Positions 17,960-25,623 of a stretch of DNA of 57,891 nt are shown here, one piece after another. The position numbers and the translations under genes are program-made. The notes below the pieces were generated by a model that saw nothing but the letters and a program-made list of their open reading frames with translations, ran no database searches and was not told the origin of the DNA. The stretch covers positions 1 to 57,891 of the forward strand of contig JANLFN010000015.1 in NCBI GenBank assembly GCA_024655885.1, written 5' to 3'. This DNA is from Eubacteriales bacterium (GTDB lineage Bacteria; Bacillota; Clostridia; Acetivibrionales; JANLFN01). Every line of letters starts with the position of its first letter. Position 1 is the first letter of the stretch.

Positions 17960-18487
17960 ATGGATAAGAGAAACAGCATTGCATTAGGGGTAATATTCGT
18001 AGTACTGGGCGCACTCTTCCTGATGAAAAGCTTAAATATAGTTTATTTTGATATTTTTGACATAGGCTTTATTCTCTCCAAGTTCTGGGCTGCCATATTT
18101 TTGATTCTTCCGGGGATAGCCATGCACTCCATCTACTTCTCCGGGAAAAACAACAGCCCGGGCATCCTTGTTCCTGCCGGCATCCTGCTGGTTACGGGCG
18201 TTACCTGCCAGATATCCGCCCTTTTTCACCTCTGGGGCGCGCTGTGGCCCGGGTATATTCTGGCTGTCGCCGTAGGATTGTTTGAGCTTTACCTGTTCGG
18301 GGGAAGGAAGAAGGGACTGCTTATCCCCGTAGCCATCCTGGGAGGGATGTCGCTGATCTTCTTTAATTCCTTTACTTTCAACTGGATATTCGGCCGCCGC
18401 TTTGGGGATTTTTTTGTACCGGTGCTGCTTATTTTGCTGGGGATCATGGTCATCTTTAAAAATAGCCGGCCCAGGGACAGCTTTTAA
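17960..18487 (+). CDS. LiaI/LiaF-like multi-pass membrane protein (DUF5668-like)
   Basis: This 175-residue membrane protein consists almost entirely of five or six hydrophobic helices with short charged loops. It starts MDKRNSIALGVIFVVLGALF, a pattern typical of the LiaI/LiaF N-terminal region and DUF5668 proteins tied to cell-envelope stress. The start at 17960 has GGGAGG seven bases upstream. The soluble C-terminal LiaF domain is absent, and no sensor kinase pair lies nearby, so the stress role is only an analogy. It sits between terminators and is probably a single-gene unit. Confidence 0.65.
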   Translation: MDKRNSIALGVIFVVLGALFLMKSLNIVYFDIFDIGFILSKFWAAIFLILPGIAMHSIYFSGKNNSPGILVPAGILLVTGVTCQISALFHLWGALWPGYILAVAVGLFELYLFGGRKKGLLIPVAILGGMSLIFFNSFTFNWIFGRRFGDFFVPVLLILLGIMVIFKNSRPRDSF

Positions 18488-18617
18488 TCTAGGGATTTTC
18501 AGACCGGGGGAGATTAAGAAAAAACGGGGGCTTTGCCCGGTGTAAATTCACTGTTATCATGCCTGTTAGAATGGGTAATATAATAATTAACAAAATATAA
18601 GCCGGGAGATGATGAAG

Positions 18618-18776
18618 ATGGATAAATATGTATGCACCGCTTGCGGTTATGTCTATGATCCTGAGGTAGGGGACCCCGATAGTGGGATCGCTCCGGGGAC
18701 ACCCTTCGAAGATATACCTGAAGACTGGGTTTGTCCCCTGTGCGGTGTGGGCAAGGATATGTTCGAAAAGCAGTAA
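18618..18776 (+). CDS. Rubredoxin
   Basis: This 52-residue rubredoxin binds one iron through two CxxCG knuckles, [10 protein letters not shown] near residue 6 and CPLCGVGKD near residue 39. The [20 protein letters not shown] loop between them is characteristic. It transfers single electrons in the cytoplasm, often to oxygen- or peroxide-detoxifying enzymes in anaerobes. ATG 18618 lies nine bases after GGGAG; an ATG two codons upstream is too close to that site. It is followed at once by a terminator and appears monocistronic. No electron partner is adjacent. Confidence 0.95.
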   Translation: MDKYVCTACGYVYDPEVGDPDSGIAPGTPFEDIPEDWVCPLCGVGKDMFEKQ

Positions 18777-18808
18777 GCCGCTCTGTATTTTAATTATGAG
18801 AGAAAAGG

Positions 18809-18830
18809 CTCCCTTACAGGGAGTTCTTTT
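18809..18830 (+). terminator. Terminator after rubredoxin
   Basis: CTCCCT/AGGGAG hairpin with a TAC loop followed by TTCTTTT. Confidence 0.85.
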
Positions 18831-18932
18831 GCTTGAAAATACGGATTGAAGATTATGGGAATAAAACCGCCTTTCAAGTATGAAGGGGCCGGTGGGCCCA
18901 TTTTGCGCGTGCAACTATTCGCCAAAACACTA

Positions 18933-18960
18933 TTGCATAATCATTGTTTTGTGTTATAAT
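18933..18960 (+). promoter_or_regulatory. SigmaA-type promoter of glnA
   Basis: TTGCAT (18933-18938) and consensus TATAAT (18955-18960) are 16 bases apart. Transcription would start near 18967, leaving a leader of about 160 bases before glnA that contains the ANTAR-type hairpins and a terminator. Confidence 0.75.
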
Positions 18961-18971
18961 TAAGACACTGA

Positions 18972-19051
18972 AAAATGATTATAATAACATTTTACAGGAC
19001 ATTGGCGTTCTCAAGCAGGTTTAATTGGACATGGCTTGGGTGCGTTTTTTT
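18972..19051 (+). promoter_or_regulatory. ANTAR-type anti-terminator and terminator in the glnA leader
   Basis: A hairpin AGGAC/GTTCT (18996-19011) closes the six-base loop ATTGGC. The loop has A at position 1 and G at position 4, the signature recognised by ANTAR proteins. Its right arm overlaps the left arm of a terminator, CTCAAGC (19010-19016) pairing with GCTTGGG (19034-19040), followed by seven T's. The two folds exclude each other. An upstream AAAATG/CATTTT hairpin (18972-18993) could be the first hairpin of the pair, but its ten-base loop does not match the motif. The ANTAR protein is encoded just after glnA. Confidence 0.7.
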
Positions 19052-19129
19052 GTATTAACCCATAGAATCAGTACGACTGGAAAATATAATAAAATATAAT
19101 AAAATAGTTTCAGTAAAGGAGTGTTGTAT

Positions 19130-20464
19130 ATGCTGGAATATACAAAGGAGGATATTCTCAGACTGGTTAAGGAGCAGGACGTGAAATTTATCCGTCTGCA
19201 GTTTACAGACATCTTCGGTATTTTAAAAAATGTTGCAATTACAGTAGAACAACTTGAGAAGGCACTGGACAACAGGTGCATGTTTGACGGTTCGTCCATA
19301 GAGGGGTTTGTGAGAATTGAAGAGTCGGATATGTACTTGAGACCGGACGTAAACACCTTTGTCATATTCCCGTGGAGACCTCAAACCGGAAAAGTGGCAA
19401 GATTGATCTGTGATGTTTTCAACGCCGACGGAACCCCCTTTGAGGGTGACCCCAGATATGTTTTGAAGCGAGAGTTAAAAAAGGCTTCCGATATGGGGTA
19501 CAGTGCTTTCAATGTGGGACCGGAGTGCGAGTTCTTCCTGTTTCTGACGGACAGCGAGGGCAATCCTACAACCATCACCCATGACAATGCAGGCTATTTT
19601 GACCTGGGACCCGTGGACCTGGGGGAAAATGCCAGGAGGGACATGTGCCTGGCACTGGAGGAAATGGGCTTTGAAATTGAGGCTTCACACCACGAGGTTG
19701 CCCCGGGACAGCATGAAATTGATTTTAAATACAATGATGCTTTGACAGCGGCAGAGGCCATCCTTACCTTTAAGCTGGTGGTTAAGACAACCGCCCAAAG
19801 GCATGGTTTGCATGCTACTTTCATGCCCAAACCCATTTCCGGCATTAACGGCTCAGGCATGCATACCAATGTATCCCTGTTTAAAGACGGTAGAAATGCA
19901 TTTTACGATGAAAAGGATCCCCTCCAGCTGAGCCAGGATGCGTACTGGTTTATGGGGGGAATCATGAAGCACATGCGGTCTATTTCCGCCCTGACCAACC
20001 CTCTCGTAAACTCTTACAAGCGGCTGGTACTGGGATATGAGGCACCGGTTTATATCGCATGGTCGGCTAAAAACCGCAGCCCGCTGATAAGGATTCCCGC
20101 AGAAAAGGGCATGTCCACAAGGCTTGAGCTGAGAAGCCCCGACCCGTCCTGCAATCCCTATCTGGCCCTCGCAGTGATATTGGCCGCCGGTCTTGACGGC
20201 ATCCGGAATAGGATACAGCCTCCTCCGCCGACGGATAAGAATATATTCCAGATGACACAGGAACAAATAAAGGAGGAAGGCATCGGCACGCTTCCGTCGA
20301 ATTTAAAGGAAGCCATTGATGAGATGAGCAGAAGCGAGCTGGTAAGGGAAGTGCTGGGGGACCATATATTCTACAAATACATTGAAGCAAAGAACGAAGA
20401 ATGGAACGATTACAAGACAAAAGTCAGCCAGTGGGAAATTGACCAGTACCTGACCAAGTACTAA
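19130..20464 (+). CDS. glnA: Glutamine synthetase, type I
   Basis: This 444-residue enzyme makes glutamine from glutamate, ammonia and ATP. Family motifs in order are [54 protein letters not shown] and [18 protein letters not shown]. The length and the absence of the adenylylation tyrosine region place it in the GS-I-alpha group regulated by feedback and transcription rather than by adenylylation. ATG 19130 is eight bases after AAAGGAG; an upstream GTG overlaps that site. The leader suggests control by regulated termination, probably through the ANTAR protein encoded 38 bases downstream. Confidence 0.97.
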   Translation: MLEYTKEDILRLVKEQDVKFIRLQFTDIFGILKNVAITVEQLEKALDNRCMFDGSSIEGFVRIEESDMYLRPDVNTFVIFPWRPQTGKVARLICDVFNADGTPFEGDPRYVLKRELKKASDMGYSAFNVGPECEFFLFLTDSEGNPTTITHDNAGYFDLGPVDLGENARRDMCLALEEMGFEIEASHHEVAPGQHEIDFKYNDALTAAEAILTFKLVVKTTAQRHGLHATFMPKPISGINGSGMHTNVSLFKDGRNAFYDEKDPLQLSQDAYWFMGGIMKHMRSISALTNPLVNSYKRLVLGYEAPVYIAWSAKNRSPLIRIPAEKGMSTRLELRSPDPSCNPYLALAVILAAGLDGIRNRIQPPPPTDKNIFQMTQEQIKEEGIGTLPSNLKEAIDEMSRSELVREVLGDHIFYKYIEAKNEEWNDYKTKVSQWEIDQYLTKY

Positions 20465-20502
20465 TTTTATGCTTCCTAACTTACCGGTATTGGGGTGTTT
20501 GC

Positions 20503-21078
20503 ATGGAATCAGCTAGAATAATAGTGGCCATGAACAACGACACGTCAATTAACAAAATGAGAGCTATACTGACCGAAAACGGCTATATAGTTGTGGATTT
20601 GGCCAAAGACGGCCATGAATGCCTGAGAAAAATAAGGCTGTTTAGGCCTGACATTGTGATCGTGGATTTCAACCTGCCTTTGACAAACGGATACGAGATT
20701 GCAAAGGTTGCTATTGAGGATAATATTTGTGACGTAATCCTTATCACTGCAAACAGCCAATATGATTTTGCCGACGAAATAAAATCCGACAGCGGTTTTG
20801 TCTGTATGGAAAAGCCTTTGAGCAAGGTATCCCTTATCAACACCATAGAATTGATGGTGAAGAGCAAGAGGAAAATAAGGCAGTTGGAAAAAGAAATAGA
20901 AGAGTTGAAAGCCAATCTGGATACCCGGAAGGATGTGGAAAAAGCGAAGGGGCTTTTGATGAAACACCTGAACTTAACCGAAGAGGAGGCTTTTAAAAGG
21001 ATCCAGAAGCAGAGCATGGACCGGGGGATCCCCATGAGGGAAATCGCAAGGGCAATTATACTGGCCTATGCTATATAG
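20503..21078 (+). CDS. ANTAR-domain response regulator (nitrogen-control antiterminator)
   Basis: This 191-residue protein has an N-terminal receiver domain (1-120) with the phosphorylatable Asp in IVIVDFNLPLTNG and the conserved Lys in MEKPLS. A coiled-coil linker (about 122-145) leads to a C-terminal ANTAR domain (about 140-191) that contains KAKGLLMKHLNLTEEEAF. ANTAR proteins bind paired six-base-loop hairpins in nascent RNA and stop terminators from forming. It lies directly downstream of glnA, whose leader has such a hairpin overlapping a terminator, so it very likely senses nitrogen status and controls glnA. No histidine kinase is adjacent. Confidence 0.9.
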   Translation: MESARIIVAMNNDTSINKMRAILTENGYIVVDLAKDGHECLRKIRLFRPDIVIVDFNLPLTNGYEIAKVAIEDNICDVILITANSQYDFADEIKSDSGFVCMEKPLSKVSLINTIELMVKSKRKIRQLEKEIEELKANLDTRKDVEKAKGLLMKHLNLTEEEAFKRIQKQSMDRGIPMREIARAIILAYAI

Positions 21079-21230
21079 GGCTTTAAATCAGGTCGTATAA
21101 CCTTAATTCCATTGGCCAGGCAACATGTAATTGACGATCAATATAATAAATTACAAGAAATATGATAATTAATAATTATAGTGAAGGAAATGGCGGCAGG
21201 TACAGCAAACTTTCCTGGAGGAGGTTTTAT

Positions 21231-21983
21231 ATGCCGGCGAAGGGAAGGCCTTTGATAGGTGTAACGCCTTGGTACGACTATCCTAAGGATACAGCCTATA
21301 TTAAAAGCGGGTACTGTGAAGGGGTCGTTGAAGCGGGAGGACTCCCTGTGCTTATGCCGTTTACGGCAGATGAAGACATTTTGACCGACGTGATTGACAG
21401 GCTGGACGGTTTTCTTGTTTCAGGGGGTCCGGACCTTGACGCCAAGTATTATAATGAAGAGAACATGCCGTATAACGGCGACATTTCACCCGAAAGGGAC
21501 ATGATGGAATTATTCGTCGTAAAAAGGGCTGTGGAGGTTAATAAGCCCGTGTTCGGAATATGCAGGGGGATTCAGGTGATGAATGTAGCCCTGGGAGGTT
21601 CGCTATACCAGGATATATATTCCCAGGTAAAGGACAGGGAGCTTATCCAGCATTCACAAGCTGCGCCTAAATGGTACCCCACCCATGACATCCGCATTGA
21701 AAAGGGCTCGAAGGTGTGGTCTTCCTTTAATAGGGACCGGGCAAGGGTAAATACGTTTCACCATCAGGCCGTAAAGCAGGTTGCTCCGGGGTTTAAGGTC
21801 ACATCCAGGTCTTCGGACGGGATTGTAGAGTCAATAGAGCTGGAGGGCCATATTTTCGCGGTTGGGGTGCAGTGGCACCCGGAACTGATGTGGCAGAAGA
21901 ACCCGGAGTTTTTAAATATATTCAGGAGCTTTGTGGAGTGCTGTCGAGTCAAAGGGGACGGTTCTTCAATGACTCAAAAATAA
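21231..21983 (+). CDS. Class-I glutamine amidotransferase-like hydrolase (peptidase C26, PuuD family)
   Basis: This 250-residue enzyme is of the gamma-glutamyl-GABA hydrolase family. The nucleophile elbow FGICRGIQVMN supplies Cys, and GVQWHPEL supplies His and Glu. GFLVSGGPDLDA is the usual glycine-rich oxyanion region. GGAGGAGG precedes the ATG at 21231. The last 10-15 residues (RVKGDGSSMTQK) are encoded by the edge of a GGGGACGG repeat element, so the natural C-terminus has probably been replaced. The substrate, gamma-glutamyl-GABA or another gamma-glutamyl compound, cannot be decided. It follows the glnA-ANTAR pair, which fits a role in glutamine metabolism. Confidence 0.85.
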   Translation: MPAKGRPLIGVTPWYDYPKDTAYIKSGYCEGVVEAGGLPVLMPFTADEDILTDVIDRLDGFLVSGGPDLDAKYYNEENMPYNGDISPERDMMELFVVKRAVEVNKPVFGICRGIQVMNVALGGSLYQDIYSQVKDRELIQHSQAAPKWYPTHDIRIEKGSKVWSSFNRDRARVNTFHHQAVKQVAPGFKVTSRSSDGIVESIELEGHIFAVGVQWHPELMWQKNPEFLNIFRSFVECCRVKGDGSSMTQK

Positions 21984-22208
21984 TAAGCCCTATCCAATAG
22001 GTATAAGCTTTGCTGATACCTACTTGAATTCTCTTGATTTCCTTTGCGGCAGCTAATTTCTCATGGGCAAGGGCCTGCCGCGAAGGATATAAAATACCAA
22101 TATTGCCGGTAAAGCAAAAGACCTGGGAAAGTTCTTCTTCCATAGGAGCGGCAAAATTGCTGTTCACCGGATAAAAGGGGATGAGTCAAAAGAGAACCGT
22201 CCCCATTT
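21950..22208. repeat. 260-bp element with GGGGACGGTTCT inverted ends
   Basis: The left end reads GAGTCAAAGGGGACGGTTCT (from 21950). The right end, about 22184-22212, is the reverse complement with one extra T (AGAACCGTCCCCATTTGACTC). The interior of about 210 bases encodes nothing recognisable; a 72-codon minus-strand frame without a ribosome site crosses it. The layout is that of a miniature inverted-repeat element or a BIME-like REP pair. It forms the tail of the upstream gene and ends just before the ribosome site of the mechanosensitive channel gene. Confidence 0.65.
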
Positions 22209-22227
22209 GACTCACATGGAGGTTGCA

Positions 22228-23106
22228 ATGCGGTTGACTCATTTTATGGATAAACTAAAGGATATATTCGGGGATTTCTACCAACCGGTGACAGTGGTAC
22301 TAGAAATCCTGGGCATTATTCTCCTGTCAATGATACTGGTCAAAGTCGGACGTTTTGCCATCCGAAAGCTTTTTGAAAAGAGGAGGGCCTTCAAATACAC
22401 TGCGGACAATAAAAGGCTGGACACCATGTATTCGCTGACAGTAAGCGTTTACAGGTACGTAATCTATATTATTGCCGGTGTGGTCATCCTCTCCGATGTC
22501 CTTAAATCGTCCACCGTCCTGGCGGCGGCGGGAATAGGCGGTGTGGCGCTGGGTTTCGGAGCCCAGAGCCTGATAAAGGATATGCTGGCGGGATTCTTTA
22601 TTATATTTGAGAACCAGTACGTTGTAGGCGACCTGATCACTATTGACAATATGAACGGCACAGTGGAGGAAATGGAACTGAGGGTTACGAAGATACGCAA
22701 TTATAATGGAGACCTCTACATTATACCCAATGGTGAGATTAAAAAGGTGACGAACCACACAAGGGGAAACAAGGCAGTCATTGTTGATATTCCCGTGGCC
22801 TACAGCACCGACCTGGGAAAGGCGGTAGATGCGGCCAACAGGGTTTGTACACGGGTTTCGGGGGAATTTGACACAATTGTGGAGCCTCCCGAGGTTCTAG
22901 GTATTACGGAGCTGGGGAAGGACAGCATGAATTTAAGAATAATGGCCAGGACCTACCCAAATGAGCAATGGGCCGTTGAACGGAGGATCCGGATGCTGAT
23001 AAGGGAAGAGTTCGGGAGAGACAACCTGGAATTTTTCGAGAAAAATAAAATTGTTGCGGAAAAAGTCTGTTTAGGGGGAGAAGGTGCGAATGACGGTAAA
23101 GTTTAA
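22228..23106 (+). CDS. Small-conductance mechanosensitive channel, MscS family
   Basis: This 292-residue channel protein relieves osmotic pressure. Three hydrophobic segments are visible: about 20-40, about 78-98, and the glycine/alanine-rich pore helix AAAGIGGVALGFGAQSLIKD near 102-125. The MscS beta domain starts QYVVGDLITIDNMNGTVEEM and includes IPNGEI, followed by an alpha/beta tail. The start at 22228 follows GGAGG by five bases. The upstream TTG at 22207 lies in the repeat element. It overlaps the DUF951 gene. The pair MscS-DUF951 near yyaC resembles the gene neighbourhood seen close to the chromosomal origin in many Firmicutes. Confidence 0.92.
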   Translation: MRLTHFMDKLKDIFGDFYQPVTVVLEILGIILLSMILVKVGRFAIRKLFEKRRAFKYTADNKRLDTMYSLTVSVYRYVIYIIAGVVILSDVLKSSTVLAAAGIGGVALGFGAQSLIKDMLAGFFIIFENQYVVGDLITIDNMNGTVEEMELRVTKIRNYNGDLYIIPNGEIKKVTNHTRGNKAVIVDIPVAYSTDLGKAVDAANRVCTRVSGEFDTIVEPPEVLGITELGKDSMNLRIMARTYPNEQWAVERRIRMLIREEFGRDNLEFFEKNKIVAEKVCLGGEGANDGKV

Positions 23107-23290
23107 TGTGGGAGATGTGGTGGAACTGAGAAAAGAACACCCCTGCGGCAGCAAACAATGGGAAGTCACCCGGACAGGTGCGGACTTCAGGATAAAGTGC
23201 CTTGGGTGCCAGCACCAGGTCATGCTGCCCAGACCCAAGTTTGAAAAAAGCGTGAAGAAGATTGTCAAATCCGTTGCGGCTGAGGAATAA
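23090..23290 (+). CDS. DUF951 family protein
   Basis: This 66-residue basic protein of the DUF951 family occurs throughout Firmicutes, commonly next to mscS and ychF. The family motif VGDVVELRKEHPCGSKQW starts near residue 7, and a CLGC motif near residue 43 suggests, with the earlier Cys, a possible metal site. Function is unknown; the fold is a small beta barrel. The ATG at 23090 is preceded by GGGGGAGAAGG inside the end of mscS, so translation is coupled. A strong terminator follows. Confidence 0.9.
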   Translation: MTVKFNVGDVVELRKEHPCGSKQWEVTRTGADFRIKCLGCQHQVMLPRPKFEKSVKKIVKSVAAEE

Positions 23291-23308
23291 GCGGGAGTAG
23301 AAACCGGT

Positions 23309-23337
23309 GGTTTGCCAGAGGGCAAACCGTTTTTTTT
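23309..23337 (+). terminator. Terminator after mscS-DUF951
   Basis: GGTTTGCC/GGCAAACC eight-base stem with AGAG loop followed by a run of eight T's after one G. Confidence 0.92.
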
Positions 23338-23477
23338 GGATACGATCCATGCCTATCCCGTCCATAAAGCGGTTTTTTGCCGGCCTCGGTGAGCAGGGCG
23401 AGCTTCCGGGATACTTGCATTCTTTGGACCTATTAAGGAAATAATAGCTACATAAAAATCTTCAATAGGAGGATGCG

Positions 23478-24653
23478 ATGCTAGAGAAAAGTGAAAAGAA
23501 AGGTTCAAAGAGAGTTTTTCTTACAGTGCTTTTGGCTTGCCTGGGCACAGGTGTTCTGGTCTTTCTTGTAACCTTCTGGTATCTGGGCTCCGGCAGGCCG
23601 GTACCCCAGACCACTCAACCCCCCCAGGTTCAGGGAAATACCGGCACACCGCAGCCGCAGCAGATTGCAGGACAGATTACGGTGCCTGTAACCTCGTCTG
23701 TGGCCGATGTGGCTAAATCCGCCACCCCGGGGGTTGTGGGGATATCGGTGCTGAAGGTTGACAGTGGGGCTATTTTCGACAAGGATGCCACCCAGAAATG
23801 GGGGGTGGGATCCGGCGTTATTGTGAGCCCAAGCGGATATATTCTTACAAATAATCACGTGGCGGGAGGGAAGAGCAAACGCATCATTGTATCCCTGTTT
23901 GACGGGAAAAATGTGGACGGAGTCACGGTATGGTCCGATCCCATATTGGACCTTGCCATTGTGAAGGTCAATGCTACGGGCCTCACCGCCATACCCCTGG
24001 GGGATGCCAACACCCTGCAGGTGGGTGAAACGGCGGTAGCCATCGGCAACCCGCTGGGGCTCCAGTTCCAGAGGACCGTTACCTCGGGCATTGTAAGCGC
24101 CTTGAACAGGACCATCAAAATCGACACCGACCAGGGTTCAAACTACATGGAGGACCTGATTCAGACCGACGCCAGCATCAATCCGGGAAACAGCGGCGGA
24201 CCCCTGCTCAATTCGAAAGGCCAGGTGGTGGGAATCAATACCATCAAGGTTACAAGCGCGGAAGCCATTGGCTTTGCCGTGCCCATTAACGTGGCGGTGC
24301 CCATTATAAACCAGTATGTTGCAAAGGGGGATTTCAAGGAGCCCTACCTTGGCGTGTTTGCCTACGACAAGGAGGTCATACCTTATCTGGGCAAGGATAT
24401 CCATTTGGACAACGGAATCTATGTGGCCAATGTGGATGAAGAGGGCCCTGCATTTAAAAGCGGCATAAAAGTGGGATGCATTATAAAACAGGTGGACGGG
24501 ATGAATATCAGCACCATGATGCAGCTCAGGACTTACATTTATTCCAAAAGCCCCGGCGATACCATTAATGTTACGCACTTCATGAACGGAAAGGATGTGA
24601 CCACGCCCATTGTGCTGGCTGCCAAGCCTAAGGACGGGCTTGTTACAAGGTAA
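23478..24653 (+). CDS. HtrA/DegP-type membrane-anchored serine protease with PDZ domain
   Basis: This 391-residue protease faces outside the membrane. One N-terminal helix (about 14-37) is followed by a Pro/Gln/Thr-rich linker, a trypsin-like domain (about 75-275) and one PDZ domain (about 290-385). The catalytic triad is visible as His in TNNHVAGG, Asp in DPILDLAIVKV and Ser in INPGNSGGPLL. It degrades damaged exported proteins in response to envelope stress. AGGAGG precedes the ATG by seven bases. It stands alone; no CssRS-type regulator is adjacent. Confidence 0.94.
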   Translation: MLEKSEKKGSKRVFLTVLLACLGTGVLVFLVTFWYLGSGRPVPQTTQPPQVQGNTGTPQPQQIAGQITVPVTSSVADVAKSATPGVVGISVLKVDSGAIFDKDATQKWGVGSGVIVSPSGYILTNNHVAGGKSKRIIVSLFDGKNVDGVTVWSDPILDLAIVKVNATGLTAIPLGDANTLQVGETAVAIGNPLGLQFQRTVTSGIVSALNRTIKIDTDQGSNYMEDLIQTDASINPGNSGGPLLNSKGQVVGINTIKVTSAEAIGFAVPINVAVPIINQYVAKGDFKEPYLGVFAYDKEVIPYLGKDIHLDNGIYVANVDEEGPAFKSGIKVGCIIKQVDGMNISTMMQLRTYIYSKSPGDTINVTHFMNGKDVTTPIVLAAKPKDGLVTR

Positions 24654-24763
24654 AAGACGGTTTAACATTTAAAGTTTAACGTTTATGTTATTTTCCGCAT
24701 ACGGTATAGACAGCAGGGAATGGTGGCAAAAATTAATATATCTCGGAAATGCGGAGGAATGAT

Positions 24764-25057
24764 ATGGATAATAATAGGGTGTTTAAAAACAGCGACGACT
24801 TTGAAAGGACCATAAAAGAGTATTTAAAGCAGGGAAAAGCCAGGCTTGACAATGATTTGAGCGGAACCCGCGAAGCCATCAGGCTCATTGCGAAGGACAG
24901 GATAAAGGATTTTATAAAAGTGATGGACAAAGGGCTGGACCAGGCGGAAAGAGACTTCCTGTGCGCTTTGATTGTGTCCAGCATGCACCAATCCTTTTGC
25001 TATGGATACGGGATAGGAAAGCTGGAGGGTACCACAAGCCGAAAGATATATTTATAA
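24764..25057 (+). CDS. Conserved hypothetical protein, 97 residues
   Basis: I do not recognise this small soluble protein. It is highly charged and mostly helical, with no membrane segment or signal peptide. It starts MDNNRVFKNSDDFERTIKEY and ends in an aromatic and Cys-containing stretch, SSMHQSFCYGYGIGKLEG. ATG 24764 lies six bases after GGAGG; an ATG five codons earlier overlaps that site. The codon use matches its neighbours, so it looks like a real gene. It sits between the HtrA gene and the ilv T-box leader, without obvious operon partner. Confidence 0.7.
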   Translation: MDNNRVFKNSDDFERTIKEYLKQGKARLDNDLSGTREAIRLIAKDRIKDFIKVMDKGLDQAERDFLCALIVSSMHQSFCYGYGIGKLEGTTSRKIYL

Positions 25058-25188
25058 CAGGCGGCAGGAGGCCGATAACCGGTAATAGGCCGTGGGGACT
25101 ACCCTGTACAAGGCCCTTGGCCGGTGATTGTTTAATGTTTTAAGGCAAAATTCCGTAAATTTATTCTGCAGTGCCAATAAAAAACATG

Positions 25189-25217
25189 TTGACATTATTA
25201 AAAGCCGTTGGTAAAAT
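25189..25217 (+). promoter_or_regulatory. Promoter of the ilv-leu operon
   Basis: TTGACA (25189-25194) and TAAAAT (25212-25217) with a 17-base spacer, just upstream of the T-box leader. Confidence 0.82.
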
Positions 25218-25223
25218 ATTATT

Positions 25224-25506
25224 CAATTATATTTTCACAACCAAAACGATGAAGGAATCAAGATGCATGCGAATGCCAAAGAGAGCCGGTGGCTGGTGCA
25301 AACCGGTGCAGGAGGTGCATGTATGGCTCGTTCCGGAGTTCCATTGCTGAAAATGCAGTAGGCAATGGCGGCGACCACGTTATAGTCAGGGTATGCTTCA
25401 TACCCAATGAGATCATACCGAGAGGTATGTGAAACAGGGTGGTACCACGTAGGATGTTTCCCCTCCGTCCCTGCAACTTAGTTTTGCAGGTATGGAGGGG
25501 TTTTGA
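25224..25506 (+). promoter_or_regulatory. T-box riboswitch controlling ilvB, probably leucine-specific
   Basis: The T-box sequence AGGGTGGTACCACG (25436-25449) is perfect and precedes a large terminator, CCCCTCC..CTGCAA/TTGCAG..GGAGGGG with TTTT. Upstream is Stem I with the AGAGA motif near 25276 and helix GCATGC/GCATGT. Two short hairpins follow, GGTATG/CATACC and CATACC/GGTATG. The specifier bulge lies on the 3' side after GCATGT, in ATGGCTCGTTCC. A CTC (Leu) codon fits there and matches an operon containing leuA, but the exact codon is an inference. Uncharged tRNA would bind and allow read-through into ilvB. Confidence 0.9.
25460..25506 (+). terminator. T-box terminator upstream of ilvB
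   Basis: Long two-part stem, CCCCTCC (25460-25466) with GGAGGGG (25494-25500) and inner CTGCAA/TTGCAG, then TTTT. The left arm can alternatively pair with the T-box sequence. Confidence 0.85.
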
Positions 25507-25623
25507 TTTAGTTGGGCAAACACAGGTAAACACGGTTGGTAAGATATTGAGCAATAATTTTGTTATCCCGTTTGAGGCTATGTGGGCCCGGTATCATTTA
25601 ACCCGTGATAGAGGAGTATGGAT

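Noticed and set aside
21949-22167. 72-codon minus-strand frame inside the inverted-repeat element
   Set aside because: No ribosome site or recognisable domain. It spans the element's own left end.
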